The notes under the pieces were generated by a model, which ran no database searches, was not told the origin of the DNA, and worked only from the letters and a program-made list of their open reading frames with translations. Source: an uncultured Ruminococcus sp. (GTDB taxonomy: Bacteria; Bacillota; Clostridia; Oscillospirales; Ruminococcaceae). From it: a stretch of DNA of 64,000 bases. The position numbers and the translations under genes were made by a program. Location of the stretch: positions 60,252 through 124,251 of the forward strand of contig CAJTLC010000007.1 in NCBI GenBank assembly GCA_910576995.1, written 5' to 3'. This document shows, one piece after another, positions 42,692 to 51,720 of this stretch. Each line of letters opens with the position of its first letter. Positions within the stretch are counted from its first letter, which is position 1.

Positions 42692-43978
42692 ATGAAGAAT
42701 GTATTAGTAGTAGGCAGCGGCGGTCGCGAACACGCCATTATTATGAAGCTTGCCGAAAGCAAACACGTAGGAAAAATTTACTGTACTCCCGGAAACGGCG
42801 GTATATCCAAGTATGCGGAGTGCTTTAACGTTGGCGCGACCGATGTTGACGGAGTTGTCGCTCTTGCAAAGGAATTGAAGCCCGATATGGTTGTGGTCGC
42901 TCCCGACGATCCGCTCGTACTGGGAATGGTCGACGCTTTGCAGGCGGAGGGATTCATGACTTTCGGTCCGAAAGCAAATGCTGCCATAATCGAGGGGTCT
43001 AAGGTCTTTTCCAAGGAGCTTATGAAGAAATACAATATTCCCACGGCTTTTTACGAGGTTTTCACGGAAAGCGACAAGGCGATCGCTTACCTTAAAGAGC
43101 AGAACAGCTATCCCGCCGTTATCAAAGCTGACGGGCTTGCTCTCGGAAAGGGCGTTATCATTGCGCAGAACGAGGAAGAAGCTGTTCAGGCGGTTCATGA
43201 TATGATAGACGAGCTGAAATTCGGAAAGAGTTCCGCAAGAATAGTTATCGAGGAATTTTTAACGGGTCCGGAAGTTTCCGTTCTGAGTTTTACCGACGGA
43301 AAAACGCTCGTTCCTATGATATCTTCAATGGATCACAAGCGCGCTCTTGATGGTGATAAGGGGCTTAATACGGGCGGTATGGGTACTGTTTCGCCCAATC
43401 CGTATTATACCGAAGATATCGCTAAGGAATGCATGGAGAAAATATTCCTCCCCACTATGAACGCTATGAATGCCGAGGGTCGTACTTTTGAGGGATGCCT
43501 TTATTTTGGTCTGATGCTTACTCCAAAGGGCGCTAAGGTCATCGAGTATAACTGTCGTTTCGGCGATCCCGAAACGCAGGTGGTACTTCCGATGCTTGAC
43601 GCTGATCTTTATGAGATTTTTGAGGCTGTATATAATCATGAACTTGATAAGGTCGATATTAAATGGCACAGCGGCTCTTGTGCCTGCGTAGTAATGGCGA
43701 GCGGCGGTTATCCCGAAAGCTACCCAAAGGGTATCGTTATGCACGGTATGGACGATAAGGGTCAGGTTGAGGGCTGTTTCGTTTATCATGCAGGTACTAA
43801 AATAAGCGGCAACGGTGATATTCTAACCAACGGAGGTCGCGTTATCGGCGTTACTGCTAAGGGTGAGAATTTACAGTCCGCGCTTGATACGGCTTATGCA
43901 GGAGTTGAGAAAATCAGCTTTGAGGGCGCGCATTACAGAAAAGATATTGGTCAGAGAGCTTTGAACGCGCTGAAATAA
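42692..43978 (+). CDS. purD: Phosphoribosylamine-glycine ligase
   Basis: Joins phosphoribosylamine and glycine with ATP. 428 residues with the glycine loop VVGSGGREHAI, the ATP-grasp domain (about 105-310) with KADGLALGKGVI, IEEFLTGPEVSVLSF and NTGGMGTVSP, and the end VEYNCRFGDPETQV-type motif. AGAAGGAG upstream. It is separated from the rest of the purine run by membrane proteins, lipoproteins and the broken copy. Confidence 0.96.
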   Translation: MKNVLVVGSGGREHAIIMKLAESKHVGKIYCTPGNGGISKYAECFNVGATDVDGVVALAKELKPDMVVVAPDDPLVLGMVDALQAEGFMTFGPKANAAIIEGSKVFSKELMKKYNIPTAFYEVFTESDKAIAYLKEQNSYPAVIKADGLALGKGVIIAQNEEEAVQAVHDMIDELKFGKSSARIVIEEFLTGPEVSVLSFTDGKTLVPMISSMDHKRALDGDKGLNTGGMGTVSPNPYYTEDIAKECMEKIFLPTMNAMNAEGRTFEGCLYFGLMLTPKGAKVIEYNCRFGDPETQVVLPMLDADLYEIFEAVYNHELDKVDIKWHSGSCACVVMASGGYPESYPKGIVMHGMDDKGQVEGCFVYHAGTKISGNGDILTNGGRVIGVTAKGENLQSALDTAYAGVEKISFEGAHYRKDIGQRALNALK

Positions 43979-43988
43979 GGAGGAGCTT

Positions 43989-44687
43989 ATGCAGGAAAAG
44001 CTTAATAAAGGCATATGGTTCGGGATGCTGGGAAATGTTGCTTTCGTCGTTTTCGGTCTGGTATGTCTGGTTTTCTATTACACCTATGACGGCGGCATTG
44101 TTTCACGAATTCTCGAGGCCGTCGCATACGGAGTCGAAATTATCGGATTTGGTCTTCTGATATATTCTGATTATCTGCTTATTGCAAGCGCGCGCTTTCG
44201 GCGGCTGATGAAAATAAGCTTTACTGCCTATATTATCCTCGAAGCGCTGATGATGATCATGGAACTGAATTCAGGAAGTCTGGCGTTTTATAAGCCGTAT
44301 TCGCTTCCGCTTGCTATCGTTCATGCTGTCGTTTCGGCTGCCGCCTGCTTTTCGTTTTTGCAGCTGGACGCCGATAATACGAAGTTTGAAGTCGTTATAG
44401 TCGCGGCTATCGCGGCTATACTGGCGGGAATGTTCGGCAATATTCTGGGCGTCAGAATTTATTTCAGCATCATTTTAAACGCGCTTAGCTTTTCGTTCCT
44501 GTTCGGCTCGATAATTTATATGCGAAAACGCGGCGATATAGATATTGATTGTTACGGCGATAGGGCGCGAGTTGCGGAATTCAGCAGCGAATCCCTCTTC
44601 AGCGATCCAGAAGTTGTTGAGCCGTCTAATAAAAAAAAAATTGCTTCACAAGATGACGCAAATGTAAAAAATGAAGATTCCGAATGA
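43989..44687 (+). CDS. Membrane protein, unknown function
   Basis: 232 residues with six hydrophobic segments (about 12-32, 40-60, 75-92, 100-120, 133-150, 155-178) followed by a polar tail of about 50 residues (GDIDIDCYGDRARVAEF onwards) on the cytoplasmic side. AAGGAGGAG lies upstream, 10 bases after purD. No family recognised. The gene ends the long + strand run and is followed by a terminator. Confidence 0.65.
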   Translation: MQEKLNKGIWFGMLGNVAFVVFGLVCLVFYYTYDGGIVSRILEAVAYGVEIIGFGLLIYSDYLLIASARFRRLMKISFTAYIILEALMMIMELNSGSLAFYKPYSLPLAIVHAVVSAAACFSFLQLDADNTKFEVVIVAAIAAILAGMFGNILGVRIYFSIILNALSFSFLFGSIIYMRKRGDIDIDCYGDRARVAEFSSESLFSDPEVVEPSNKKKIASQDDANVKNEDSE

Positions 44688-44707
44688 TTTTGGAATTATT
44701 TATAAAA

Positions 44708-44750
44708 AATCCCGAAAGTGGTTTTTTCAACTGCTTTCGGGATTTTTTTA
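44708..44750 (+). terminator. Rho-independent terminator after the purD run
   Basis: AATCCCGAAAG and CTTTCGGGATT pair around a 14-base loop and are followed by TTTTTTA. It lies 20 bases after the last stop. On the - strand the facing A-run makes it possibly bidirectional, also serving the convergent zinc-ribbon gene. Confidence 0.9.
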
Positions 44751-44773
44751 TTTGATTGTCCGCATAGATCAGT

Positions 44774-45122
44774 AGGGAAATTCAGGCTTAATGCTATAGG
44801 CGATATTTGCCTCTTCAAGTTTTTTCTTAGCCGATTTAACTTTAATGGCGCTTCCGCAAAAAATAAGAACAGGAGCAGATTCGATCAATCTTTTTGCAGT
44901 GATGTAATTGCAATTTGCAATTGCGGAAATAAGCTTTATATTATTAATTGAATCTTTATTGGAATTAAGAAAAATGTTGTAAGTCCGTCTATCCGAGATA
45001 GCAGGACTCGTTGTAACCATCCCCCAGCCGCAATTTGGACACTCCATTCCAACCGTGCATAACTTATCAATTTCATGCATTTCCGAACCGCATTTCTCAC
45101 ATAAAATTTTTTCTTCGTTCAT
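44774..45122 (-). CDS. Zinc ribbon protein with L7/L12 C-terminal-like domain
   Basis: About 115 residues. N-terminal zinc ribbon with C8, C11, C28 and C31 (LCEKCGSEM, MECPNCGWG). The C-terminal half, IKLISAIANCNYITAKRLIE followed by SAKKKLEEANIAYSI, follows the pattern of the ribosomal L7/L12 C-terminal domain. Such fusions are known in Firmicutes but their job is not. It may interact with translation factors. Single gene, weak binding site. Confidence 0.7.
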
Positions 45123-45336
45123 TTTGCTTACCTACAAACTCCCATTTATTTTATTAACATTATACATTAAACAATCTGCTATGTCAATAAAAATATTATA
45201 GTAAAAATATACAAATTTACTATGTTTAAATTATGCGTCTATACAAAACTGAAAATTGTTTTTTCAATAATCAACGGGTTTACATTTAAAAATGCCCCCT
45301 TTTCGCCCCCTTATGAAAGGCAATATAAATCATGTA

Positions 45337-45546
45337 AATTAAATCTACTTGTGCGGCAATATGCAAGGGGACGCTGTCCCCCTGCACCCCTTGCAAAAGG
45401 GTGCTTCACCCTTTTGAAACCCAATTTTTATATTTTTTTATCACATAAAGGAATAAAAAAATATAAGAGTGGATTCAATAGCGTAAGAACTTTGCAGAGA
45501 ATACAGGTGGCAGAATCCTCTTGTATAGTGCATCATAATAAATTTG
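45337..45546 (+). repeat. Family-1 inverted-repeat element, copy C
   Basis: About 210 bp. Left end TCTACTTGTGCGGCAATATG; right end, read on the other strand, TTATTATGATGCACTATACA. Hairpins: GGGGACGCTGTCCCC, AAAAGGGTGcttCACCCTTTT and an A/T stem around TTTTTATATTTTT. It lies immediately upstream of the phage-like terminase genes. Copy D, in opposite orientation, lies 4.8 kb downstream behind the prohead protease gene. Confidence 0.85.
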
Positions 45547-45553
45547 ATCTGCA

Positions 45554-45562
45554 TGATATAAT
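45554..45562 (+). promoter_or_regulatory. Extended -10 promoter of the phage-like cluster
   Basis: TGATATAAT is an extended -10 box 38 bases before the terminase start, just outside the repeat element. The -35 region (CATAAT, 17 bases upstream) is poor and lies in the end of the element. Confidence 0.55.
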
Positions 45563-45599
45563 CCTTTCAAATAAAAGATTAAAGGAGGGATCGAAAGAA

Positions 45600-46085
45600 A
45601 TGTCAGAAAGAGATCTTAATTCTCAAAAAAACGCGTTCATCTGCAATTTCGCTATGCTCGGCGATGTGGAGGAAGCTGCCGTAAAAGCCGGATTTCCGCG
45701 TGAAACTGCGCTTCGAGATGGATTCGGAATCCTGAAAAACTCCGCTTGCAGAGACAGAGCGGCGGAATTAAGAAAATCGGCGGCTGACAGCGGAGCGGTG
45801 ATATCGGGATTGCGCCGCCTTGCATTCGGCAATTGCCGCGACGCCGTTGTGCTTGCTTTTGCGGAGGAGCTTCCGCCTGCTTCTGTAATCGAAAGCCTCG
45901 ACCTTTTCAACGTGTCCGAAATCAAAAGGGACAAGGGCGGCGGCGTTGAGATAAAACTCTTCGACAGAATGAAAGCTCTTGAAAAACTTATGGAATTGGA
46001 AACGACCTGCGACAGCCGCGATAAGGCTAACGAGCTTATCAAAGCGCTTTCGTCGCCGGAAGGAGGCGATGAGCATGGGGATTAA
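45600..46085 (+). CDS. Phage terminase small subunit
   Basis: 161 residues. The N-terminal half, SQKNAFICNFAMLGDVEEAA followed by VKAGFPRETALRDGFGIL, is the helix-turn-helix of Terminase_2-type small subunits that recognise the packaging site. The C-terminal part (LFDRMKALEKLMELET) is the usual helical oligomerisation end. The ATG after AAAGGAGGGATCGAAAGAA is preferred; an upstream open stretch runs through the repeat element. It overlaps the large subunit start. Confidence 0.85.
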   Translation: MSERDLNSQKNAFICNFAMLGDVEEAAVKAGFPRETALRDGFGILKNSACRDRAAELRKSAADSGAVISGLRRLAFGNCRDAVVLAFAEELPPASVIESLDLFNVSEIKRDKGGGVEIKLFDRMKALEKLMELETTCDSRDKANELIKALSSPEGGDEHGD

Positions 46086-47319
46086 CGCGTTTTCCGAAAA
46101 GCAGCGTCTTACGCTGAAATGGTGGAATCTCCCTGATTATAAGCATTACGACGCCATTATCTGCGACGGTGCGGTCAGAAGCGGAAAAACACTTTCCATG
46201 TCGCTGGGATTCGTATTCTGGGCTTCGGCTTCATTCAGCGGCGAGGCATTCGCTCTCTGCGGCAAAACTGTGACTTCCCTTAGAAGAAACGTCGTGACGC
46301 CGCTGCTTACGCGTCTGAAAGAATATGGATTCAGCTATACTTATCAGATTAGCCGCAGCTACATCGATATCGCTTTCAACGGCAGGACAAATCGCTTTTA
46401 CCTTTTCGGCGGCAGGGATGAAAGTTCTGCCGCGCTGATTCAGGGCGTTACGCTTGCAGGCGTTTTCCTTGACGAAACAGCTCTCATGCCGCGTTCGTTC
46501 GTTGAGCAGGCGCTTGCGAGATGTTCCGTAAACAGCTCGAAAATGTGGTTCAACTGCAATCCCGATAATCCGTCGCATTGGTTCTATACCCAATGGATAA
46601 AAAAGGCGGAAGAGAAAAACGCGCTGTATATCCATTTTACAATGGACGACAATCCGTCGCTTTCCGAAAAAATGAAAAACCGATATAAACGGTTGTATTC
46701 CGGAGCTTTTTACGATCGCTTTGTGCTTGGAAAATGGACGGCTTCGGAGGGAGCGGTCTATCCCATGTTCAGCGAGAAGCGTCATGTTTTCAGCGGCGAT
46801 GTTTCATGCGAAAGATATATTGTATCATGTGACTACGGAACGGTAAATCCAACTTCAATGGGTTTATGGGGACTGAATAATGGCGTGTGGCATCGGCTTC
46901 GCGAGTATTATTATTCCTCGAAAAAAGAGGGCATCTCGCGGACGGATGAGGAGCATTACGCAGCGCTGGAGCGGCTTGCGGAGGGATTGAAAATTGAAAA
47001 AGTGATAGTCGACCCGTCCGCGGCAAGCTTTATAGAATGCATACGCCGTCATGGGAAATTTTACACGGTCAAGGCGGATAACGACGTTATCACGGGTATA
47101 CGGCGCGTCGGCACGGCATTGAGAGAGGATAAACTTCGCTTTCATGAGTCCTGCCGCGACATTATAAGGGAATTTTCCTTGTATCGCTGGAATGAAAACA
47201 GCGGCTCGGACGTTCCCGTAAAGGAGAACGATCATGCTATGGACGATATGCGGTATTTCGTGTCGGATATTATGAAAGACAGCGGCGGCGGAGCTTTTGC
47301 ATTGTCGGTCACAAGATGA
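46075..47319 (+). CDS. Phage terminase large subunit (PBSX-type)
   Basis: The packaging motor ATPase and nuclease, 414 residues. Walker A GAVRSGKT (32-39), Walker B VFLDETAL (130-136), and the coupling motif FNCNPDNPSHWF. The C-terminal RNase H-like nuclease has Asp residues at 253 (SCDYGTVNP), 313 (VDPSAAS) and 390/391 (HAMDDMRY), so both activities look intact. The second of two close ATG codons is chosen because AGGAGG lies 8 bases away. Confidence 0.93.
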   Translation: MGINAFSEKQRLTLKWWNLPDYKHYDAIICDGAVRSGKTLSMSLGFVFWASASFSGEAFALCGKTVTSLRRNVVTPLLTRLKEYGFSYTYQISRSYIDIAFNGRTNRFYLFGGRDESSAALIQGVTLAGVFLDETALMPRSFVEQALARCSVNSSKMWFNCNPDNPSHWFYTQWIKKAEEKNALYIHFTMDDNPSLSEKMKNRYKRLYSGAFYDRFVLGKWTASEGAVYPMFSEKRHVFSGDVSCERYIVSCDYGTVNPTSMGLWGLNNGVWHRLREYYYSSKKEGISRTDEEHYAALERLAEGLKIEKVIVDPSAASFIECIRRHGKFYTVKADNDVITGIRRVGTALREDKLRFHESCRDIIREFSLYRWNENSGSDVPVKENDHAMDDMRYFVSDIMKDSGGGAFALSVTR

Positions 47320-47335
47320 TCAAAGGAGAAAAGAA

Positions 47336-48487
47336 GTGAAGCTTTTTAAGAAAAGGAACACAAGGGCAGCTCCCGAACTCATGCAGGCGAGCCGCGAAAC
47401 GGACGGCAATATTATGCTTCCCACTGCGGCAGAGCCTTTCGAAAAGGAACTGTTCGACAGATTAAGATGCGCCGTTCCGATAATCGACGCCGCAATCATG
47501 AAAATAATCCGTCTGACAGGAGGATTCAAGCTGATTTGCAGCGATGAGCGTTATCAGCGCGATCTGGAAAGATTCTGCGACAACGTTCCTGTGGGACTTT
47601 ACGGGAGATCAATAAGCTGCTTCGCGGATTCGTTTCTGGACAGCCTGCTTACTTACGGCAGCGCGGTCGGCGAGATCGTCGTCAATGAAAAGGAACGGTC
47701 GGTATCGGGATTATGGAATGGCGATTCATCTGCCGTTATGATAAACTCGGGCGCAGACCCGTTTGACAGGCAGTTCGCTGTAAAATGCGTGGACGGTACG
47801 CTGAAACGCATTTCGCATCCCGAAAGAATATTGTACGCTTCATTGACGGGCGGTCATTCGCTTTTGAGAGGATTGCCGTCGTTAAGCGCGATACTTATGC
47901 GCATTTACAGATGCATAGGGCAGAATTTCGAACGCGCAGGCAATGTCAGATACGCCGTTACGTATAAGCCGGGGGAAGGCACGGGCGATTTCGCTTATGC
48001 CAAGGAAAGGGCGATGCAGATCGCGCGCGAATGGGCGGACGGCATGAATTCTGCAAAATACGGACAGATAAAGGATTTTGTAGCCGTCGGCGACGTGGAT
48101 ATAAAGGTCATTGGAGCTGAAAATCAGCTTTTTGATACAAATGTTCCTGTTCGTCAATTGACGGAGCAGATAATCGCAAAGCTTTCGATCCCGCCTTTTC
48201 TTTTGGGATTGAACTGGAGTACAACAGAAAGAATGTCGTCTCAGCAGGCTGATATTCTCACCTCGGAGCTTGAATATTACCGCAGACTGCTTACGCCGGT
48301 TCTCAGGGAGATAGGCGATGCGTATCTTCTTTCGCAGGGAATCGACGCGGAATGCAGCGTGGAATGGGATAATATCAATCTTCAGGACGAATCGGCTCTT
48401 GCGGAGGCTCGCTTGAAAAACGCTCAGGCTGCCGAGATAGAGGCACGCTTGAAAAATAATATTATGGAGGATAAAAATTATGTATAA
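47336..48487 (+). CDS. Phage portal protein
   Basis: 383 residues, starting at GTG after AAAGGAGAAAAGAA. The portal forms the dodecameric ring at the capsid vertex through which DNA enters. Family features: the region FADSFLDSLLTYGSAVGEIV (about 100-120), then the C-terminal FLLGLNWSTTERMSSQQADI and LTSELEYYRRLLTPVL. Follows the terminase by 16 bases. The stop overlaps the capsid gene start by 8 bases. Confidence 0.85.
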   Translation: MKLFKKRNTRAAPELMQASRETDGNIMLPTAAEPFEKELFDRLRCAVPIIDAAIMKIIRLTGGFKLICSDERYQRDLERFCDNVPVGLYGRSISCFADSFLDSLLTYGSAVGEIVVNEKERSVSGLWNGDSSAVMINSGADPFDRQFAVKCVDGTLKRISHPERILYASLTGGHSLLRGLPSLSAILMRIYRCIGQNFERAGNVRYAVTYKPGEGTGDFAYAKERAMQIAREWADGMNSAKYGQIKDFVAVGDVDIKVIGAENQLFDTNVPVRQLTEQIIAKLSIPPFLLGLNWSTTERMSSQQADILTSELEYYRRLLTPVLREIGDAYLLSQGIDAECSVEWDNINLQDESALAEARLKNAQAAEIEARLKNNIMEDKNYV

Positions 48488-49436
48488 TGATGTTAAACTT
48501 GAAAAGGGTATGTACAATCTCAGCGGTAAGTCTTTTACCGCCGCGCTGGAGGAACTTGACCCCTCCTCGGCTTACATCGGCACGGAACTTGAAAATCTCG
48601 ACGCTTTTGAAAGACAACTGAAGCGTTACAATATCAAGGTATGCGGCGCAGAATGCGACAGAGTTGAGAAGTTTTTCAGCTCTACCGATACGGCGGTGCT
48701 TTTCCCCGAATACGTCGCGCGCTGCATCTCAAAGGGATTTGACGATAAGATAATCACGGAAATAACGGCTGTCAGAACCGTATCCGAAAGCGGTCAGTAC
48801 CTTGGCTGCACAATGGACGACAGCGCAGCGTATACCACAACTGCGCAGGCTCAGGCTCTTCCTGCGGCGACGGTCAAGGAAAGCACGACGGCTACCGTTC
48901 TTGAAAAATTCGGCAGACTTATCAACGCTTCCTATGAATCCGTGAGAAAGCAGAGACTTGACGTGTTCGGCGTAATGCTTAGAAGCGTGGGCGTAAAGCT
49001 TGCTGCGGCGGTTGCGAAAAAGGCTGTAGCCGTTCTGGTTCAGGACGCCGCTTCAATCAGCGCAAGCGCGCTTACGTACGCTTCCCTTGCGGAACTTTAC
49101 GGCGCATTCGACTGCTTCGACATGACGACTGTCATCGTCAATCCTGCGATTGCTTCCAAGATCGCGGCTATGGATCAGCTCAAGGAAACGAGAGCCGACG
49201 CAAACGGACGTATCGTGCTTCCGTTCGGTTCGGAACTTGTTAAGACTTCGGCAGTCGCAAATAATACCGTTATCGGTATCGATAAGAATTTCGCGCTTGA
49301 ATTCATCACAAGTTCGGGTCTTGTTATGGAGACGGATAAGCTTATCGACCGTCAGCTTGATCAGATAACCGTATCTATCACCTGCGGATTCAGAAAGCTT
49401 ACTCCCGACGCCGTTAAGAAGATAACAATCAGCTGA
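48480..49436 (+). CDS. Major capsid protein, HK97-fold-like
   Basis: 318 residues. Recognised from position after the portal, from size, and from typical features: an N-terminal helical part with TAVLFPEYVARCI, a central Ala-rich helix (KLAAAVAKKAVAVLVQDAAS), IVNPAIASKIAAM, and the C-terminal QLDQITVSITCGFRKL of the axial domain. It lacks an obvious long N-terminal scaffolding segment. Confidence 0.78.
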   Translation: MYNDVKLEKGMYNLSGKSFTAALEELDPSSAYIGTELENLDAFERQLKRYNIKVCGAECDRVEKFFSSTDTAVLFPEYVARCISKGFDDKIITEITAVRTVSESGQYLGCTMDDSAAYTTTAQAQALPAATVKESTTATVLEKFGRLINASYESVRKQRLDVFGVMLRSVGVKLAAAVAKKAVAVLVQDAASISASALTYASLAELYGAFDCFDMTTVIVNPAIASKIAAMDQLKETRADANGRIVLPFGSELVKTSAVANNTVIGIDKNFALEFITSSGLVMETDKLIDRQLDQITVSITCGFRKLTPDAVKKITIS

Positions 49437-49449
49437 TCCGGAGGTAAAA

Positions 49450-50274
49450 ATGACGCCTGAAATTCTTGAAAAAATAAATAAATTTACAAGGCGCGAATTC
49501 ACGGAGGAAGAGCTGTACGTGTTCGATCTCATTCTTTGCGATAATGAGATCGACCGCGACTGCGAGAGATTTTCCGACGGCGCGCTGAAAAAAATGAGTA
49601 CGCTTTTTATCGGTAAAACCGGTATCTTCGATCATAACGCCGCAGCTGCGAATCAGAATGCAAGAATTTTCGATACGGAGCTTATCACCGACAATTCGCG
49701 TACTTCCAAAAGCGGAGAGCCTTACAAGTATCTGAAAGCTTCCGCATACATGATTCGCACGGACGAAAATAAAAATCTCATTGCGGAGATTGATGGCGGA
49801 ATCAAAAAGGAAGTCAGCATTTCATGCTCCGCCGCTAAGAGGATATGCTCCGTCTGCGGAAGAGACAGATCGCGCGAGGGCTGCGAACACGTTAAGGGGA
49901 AACTCTACAACGGCAGGATGTGTCATATTATCCTTGACGATATTTCCGACGCTTATGAGTGGAGTTTCGTAGCCGTTCCCGCGCAGGTCAACGCCGGAGT
50001 TACGAAGAAATTCCGCGACGAGGGGAATGTAAAGCAGTCGGCTGCGGAATATTCGGATGAGGATTCGGAGCTTCGCCGTGAAATTCGTCGTCTTGCATTT
50101 TTCCGCGGCGGAAGATCGGCTGCGGAGGCTGCCGAAATATCCGCACGGGGAATGAATACGCCGCAGCTTCGCGGATTGAAGAAAGCCTACGAGCGTATCG
50201 TCGGAGCTAAGCCTGCCGAGATTCAGCTTATGACTGATTCAAAGAGAGACTGCGCGGAAGAATATAAGATCTAA
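49450..50274 (+). CDS. Phage prohead protease (U35-like) with Cys-rich insert
   Basis: 274 residues. H62 in FDHNAAA and the EVSISCS strand (121-127) fit the catalytic region of herpes-like prohead proteases. A Cys/His cluster follows (C133, C136, C145, H147), as in related phage proteases. The remaining C-terminal part (about 190-274) is helical and may be a scaffolding domain. Here the gene comes after the capsid gene, the reverse of the common order portal-protease-capsid. GGAGG upstream. Confidence 0.8.
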   Translation: MTPEILEKINKFTRREFTEEELYVFDLILCDNEIDRDCERFSDGALKKMSTLFIGKTGIFDHNAAAANQNARIFDTELITDNSRTSKSGEPYKYLKASAYMIRTDENKNLIAEIDGGIKKEVSISCSAAKRICSVCGRDRSREGCEHVKGKLYNGRMCHIILDDISDAYEWSFVAVPAQVNAGVTKKFRDEGNVKQSAAEYSDEDSELRREIRRLAFFRGGRSAAEAAEISARGMNTPQLRGLKKAYERIVGAKPAEIQLMTDSKRDCAEEYKI

Positions 50275-50305
50275 ATCAGAGTCAGCGCAGCAGCCATTAC
50301 ATATG

Positions 50306-50520
50306 CAAATTAATTTTACTATGCGCATTATATAAGAGACTATGTTTTCTTGTATTTTCTGCAGGATGCTATACTCTTGAAATCAACCTTATATTTTTCT
50401 ATCTCTTTATGGGATAGAAAAATATAAAATTGGGTTTCAAAAGGGTGAAGCACCCTTTTGCAGGGGGTGCAGGGGGACAGCGTCCCCTTGCATAATGCCG
50501 CACAAGTAAAATTAATTTGT
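50306..50520 (-). repeat. Family-1 inverted-repeat element, copy D
   Basis: About 215 bp, inverted relative to copy C. It gives the clearest ends: AAATTAATTTTACTATGCGC on the left, and AAATTAATTTTACTTGTGCG on the right when read on the other strand. Hairpins: ATTTTTCTATCtcttTATGGGATAGAAAAAT, AAAAGGGTGaagCACCCTTTT and GGGGGACagcGTCCCC. It separates the head genes from the four following phage-like genes. Besides the element, nothing is seen in the 280 bases between genes. Confidence 0.88.
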
Positions 50521-50556
50521 ATACGGCTGCCGTGCTGCAATTTTTGGAGGTGTAAA

Positions 50557-50934
50557 ATGGATAGTACGAAAATAAAAAATCTTTTCACCCTGTTTTCGGG
50601 AGAAGAATATACTCAAAAGCATAGCCCGATCGTTCAGCTTGCCGTAACGGAGACGGAGAAAATTCTCCGCGATCCCGAAACATTGGACGAGCGCGTCGAT
50701 TTTTTGTGTGCGGCTGCTGCAAATTATCGCTGGCAGCAGATATGCTCCGCACACGACAGATCAGAATATACCTATGCAGGCAAGACGTCTGCTGACAGCA
50801 AATATTCTGTTCTGACGTTTGCAGAAAATCTTATGCGCGATTACTATAATTTGTGCGCAGATATAATCAAGCCGCAAAACTTTATATTCATGGGCTTTTC
50901 GGCAGGGGAGGCTTTAGATGATACACATTCTTAA
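50557..50934 (+). CDS. Small phage-like protein, possible head-tail connector
   Basis: 125 residues, largely helical, ATG after TTGGAGGTGTAAA. Position after capsid and protease suggests a gp6-like connector; no clear motif is seen, and the sequence (FTLFSGEEYT, ERVDFLCAAAANYRW) is not recognised. The next gene starts inside its 3' end. Confidence 0.55.
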   Translation: MDSTKIKNLFTLFSGEEYTQKHSPIVQLAVTETEKILRDPETLDERVDFLCAAAANYRWQQICSAHDRSEYTYAGKTSADSKYSVLTFAENLMRDYYNLCADIIKPQNFIFMGFSAGEALDDTHS

Positions 50935-51325
50935 TGAATTGAAGCAGGCGCTGACCGATAATGGCTGTGAAAACGTTTATTTAGCCTACGACGCTGTTCC
51001 TGTTGAAACCAAGGGAAAATATTTTACAGTTGTTGCGCTGAAAAGTTTTGAAACTACCGTTCCCGTCTATGATCTGACAATGGTATACGTTCCGTTTTCG
51101 GCGGAAGTAGAGATAAACGTTACCGCCCCGGAGGGAAGCGCAATGGAAGAGCTGTGCAATTATTACGATGAAAATATACGCGACTCCGTATTAAAAATAT
51201 CGGGTTCGAGCAGTTATATGAGCCGTCTTACGCTGAATGCGGATAAAAAAATAAATCGGCTTGTGATAACGGCGGTAATGACGGTGGGCGGTATGCGTAA
51301 AATAGCAAGGGAGGAACTGACTTGA
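50918..51325 (+). CDS. Small phage-like protein, possible tail terminator/completion protein
   Basis: 135 residues with an alternating beta pattern (KYFTVVALKSFETT, VYVPFSAEVEINVT) and an N-terminal helix MIHILNELKQAL, the design of tail completion proteins. The assignment rests on position and size. It overlaps both neighbours (16 and 4 bases). Confidence 0.55.
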   Translation: MIHILNELKQALTDNGCENVYLAYDAVPVETKGKYFTVVALKSFETTVPVYDLTMVYVPFSAEVEINVTAPEGSAMEELCNYYDENIRDSVLKISGSSSYMSRLTLNADKKINRLVITAVMTVGGMRKIAREELT

Positions 51326-51720
51326 CCGAAAATTCTATTTGCAAAAGGCATTCCATAATGGTAAACGTGGCGTCTATTCAGATGTACTGCGAGCATTTTA
51401 TCATAGAAGCGCAGACTCAGATCTACGAAAAGCCTAATCTTATGGGAAGAGGAAAAATCACGGGAAAATGTCCGAAAGGTGCAAGAATAACGTATATCGG
51501 CAGAGTTTACAGACAAAGCGATCCGTTTTACTTTGCGAGAACTCTTGCGAATCTCCGGAGTTCAGAGCCGTTTATAACTCATTACAGGGGATTGGTTTTC
51601 AAAAACTGCATTGTAAGTGATTTCAAGATCGAGGACAAGGGCGACGATTTTATCTATCTGAAGCTTACCGTGGCGACAGCCGACTATATTCAGGGAAATC
51701 CGGGGGATACGGCGTCATGA
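51322..51720 (+). CDS. Small phage-like protein, unknown
   Basis: 132 residues from a TTG start with GGGAGG 9 bases upstream; the start overlaps the previous stop (TTGA). Beta-rich, with YRQSDPFYFARTLANLRSSE in the middle and YLKLTVATADYI near the end. No recognised family; the overlap with the next gene (ATGA) makes it part of the cluster. Confidence 0.55.
   Translation: MTENSICKRHSIMVNVASIQMYCEHFIIEAQTQIYEKPNLMGRGKITGKCPKGARITYIGRVYRQSDPFYFARTLANLRSSEPFITHYRGLVFKNCIVSDFKIEDKGDDFIYLKLTVATADYIQGNPGDTAS

Noticed and set aside
45222..45599. Upstream extension of the small terminase frame
   Set aside because: It runs through the family-1 element; the ATG at 45600 has an excellent binding site and gives the normal N-terminus.
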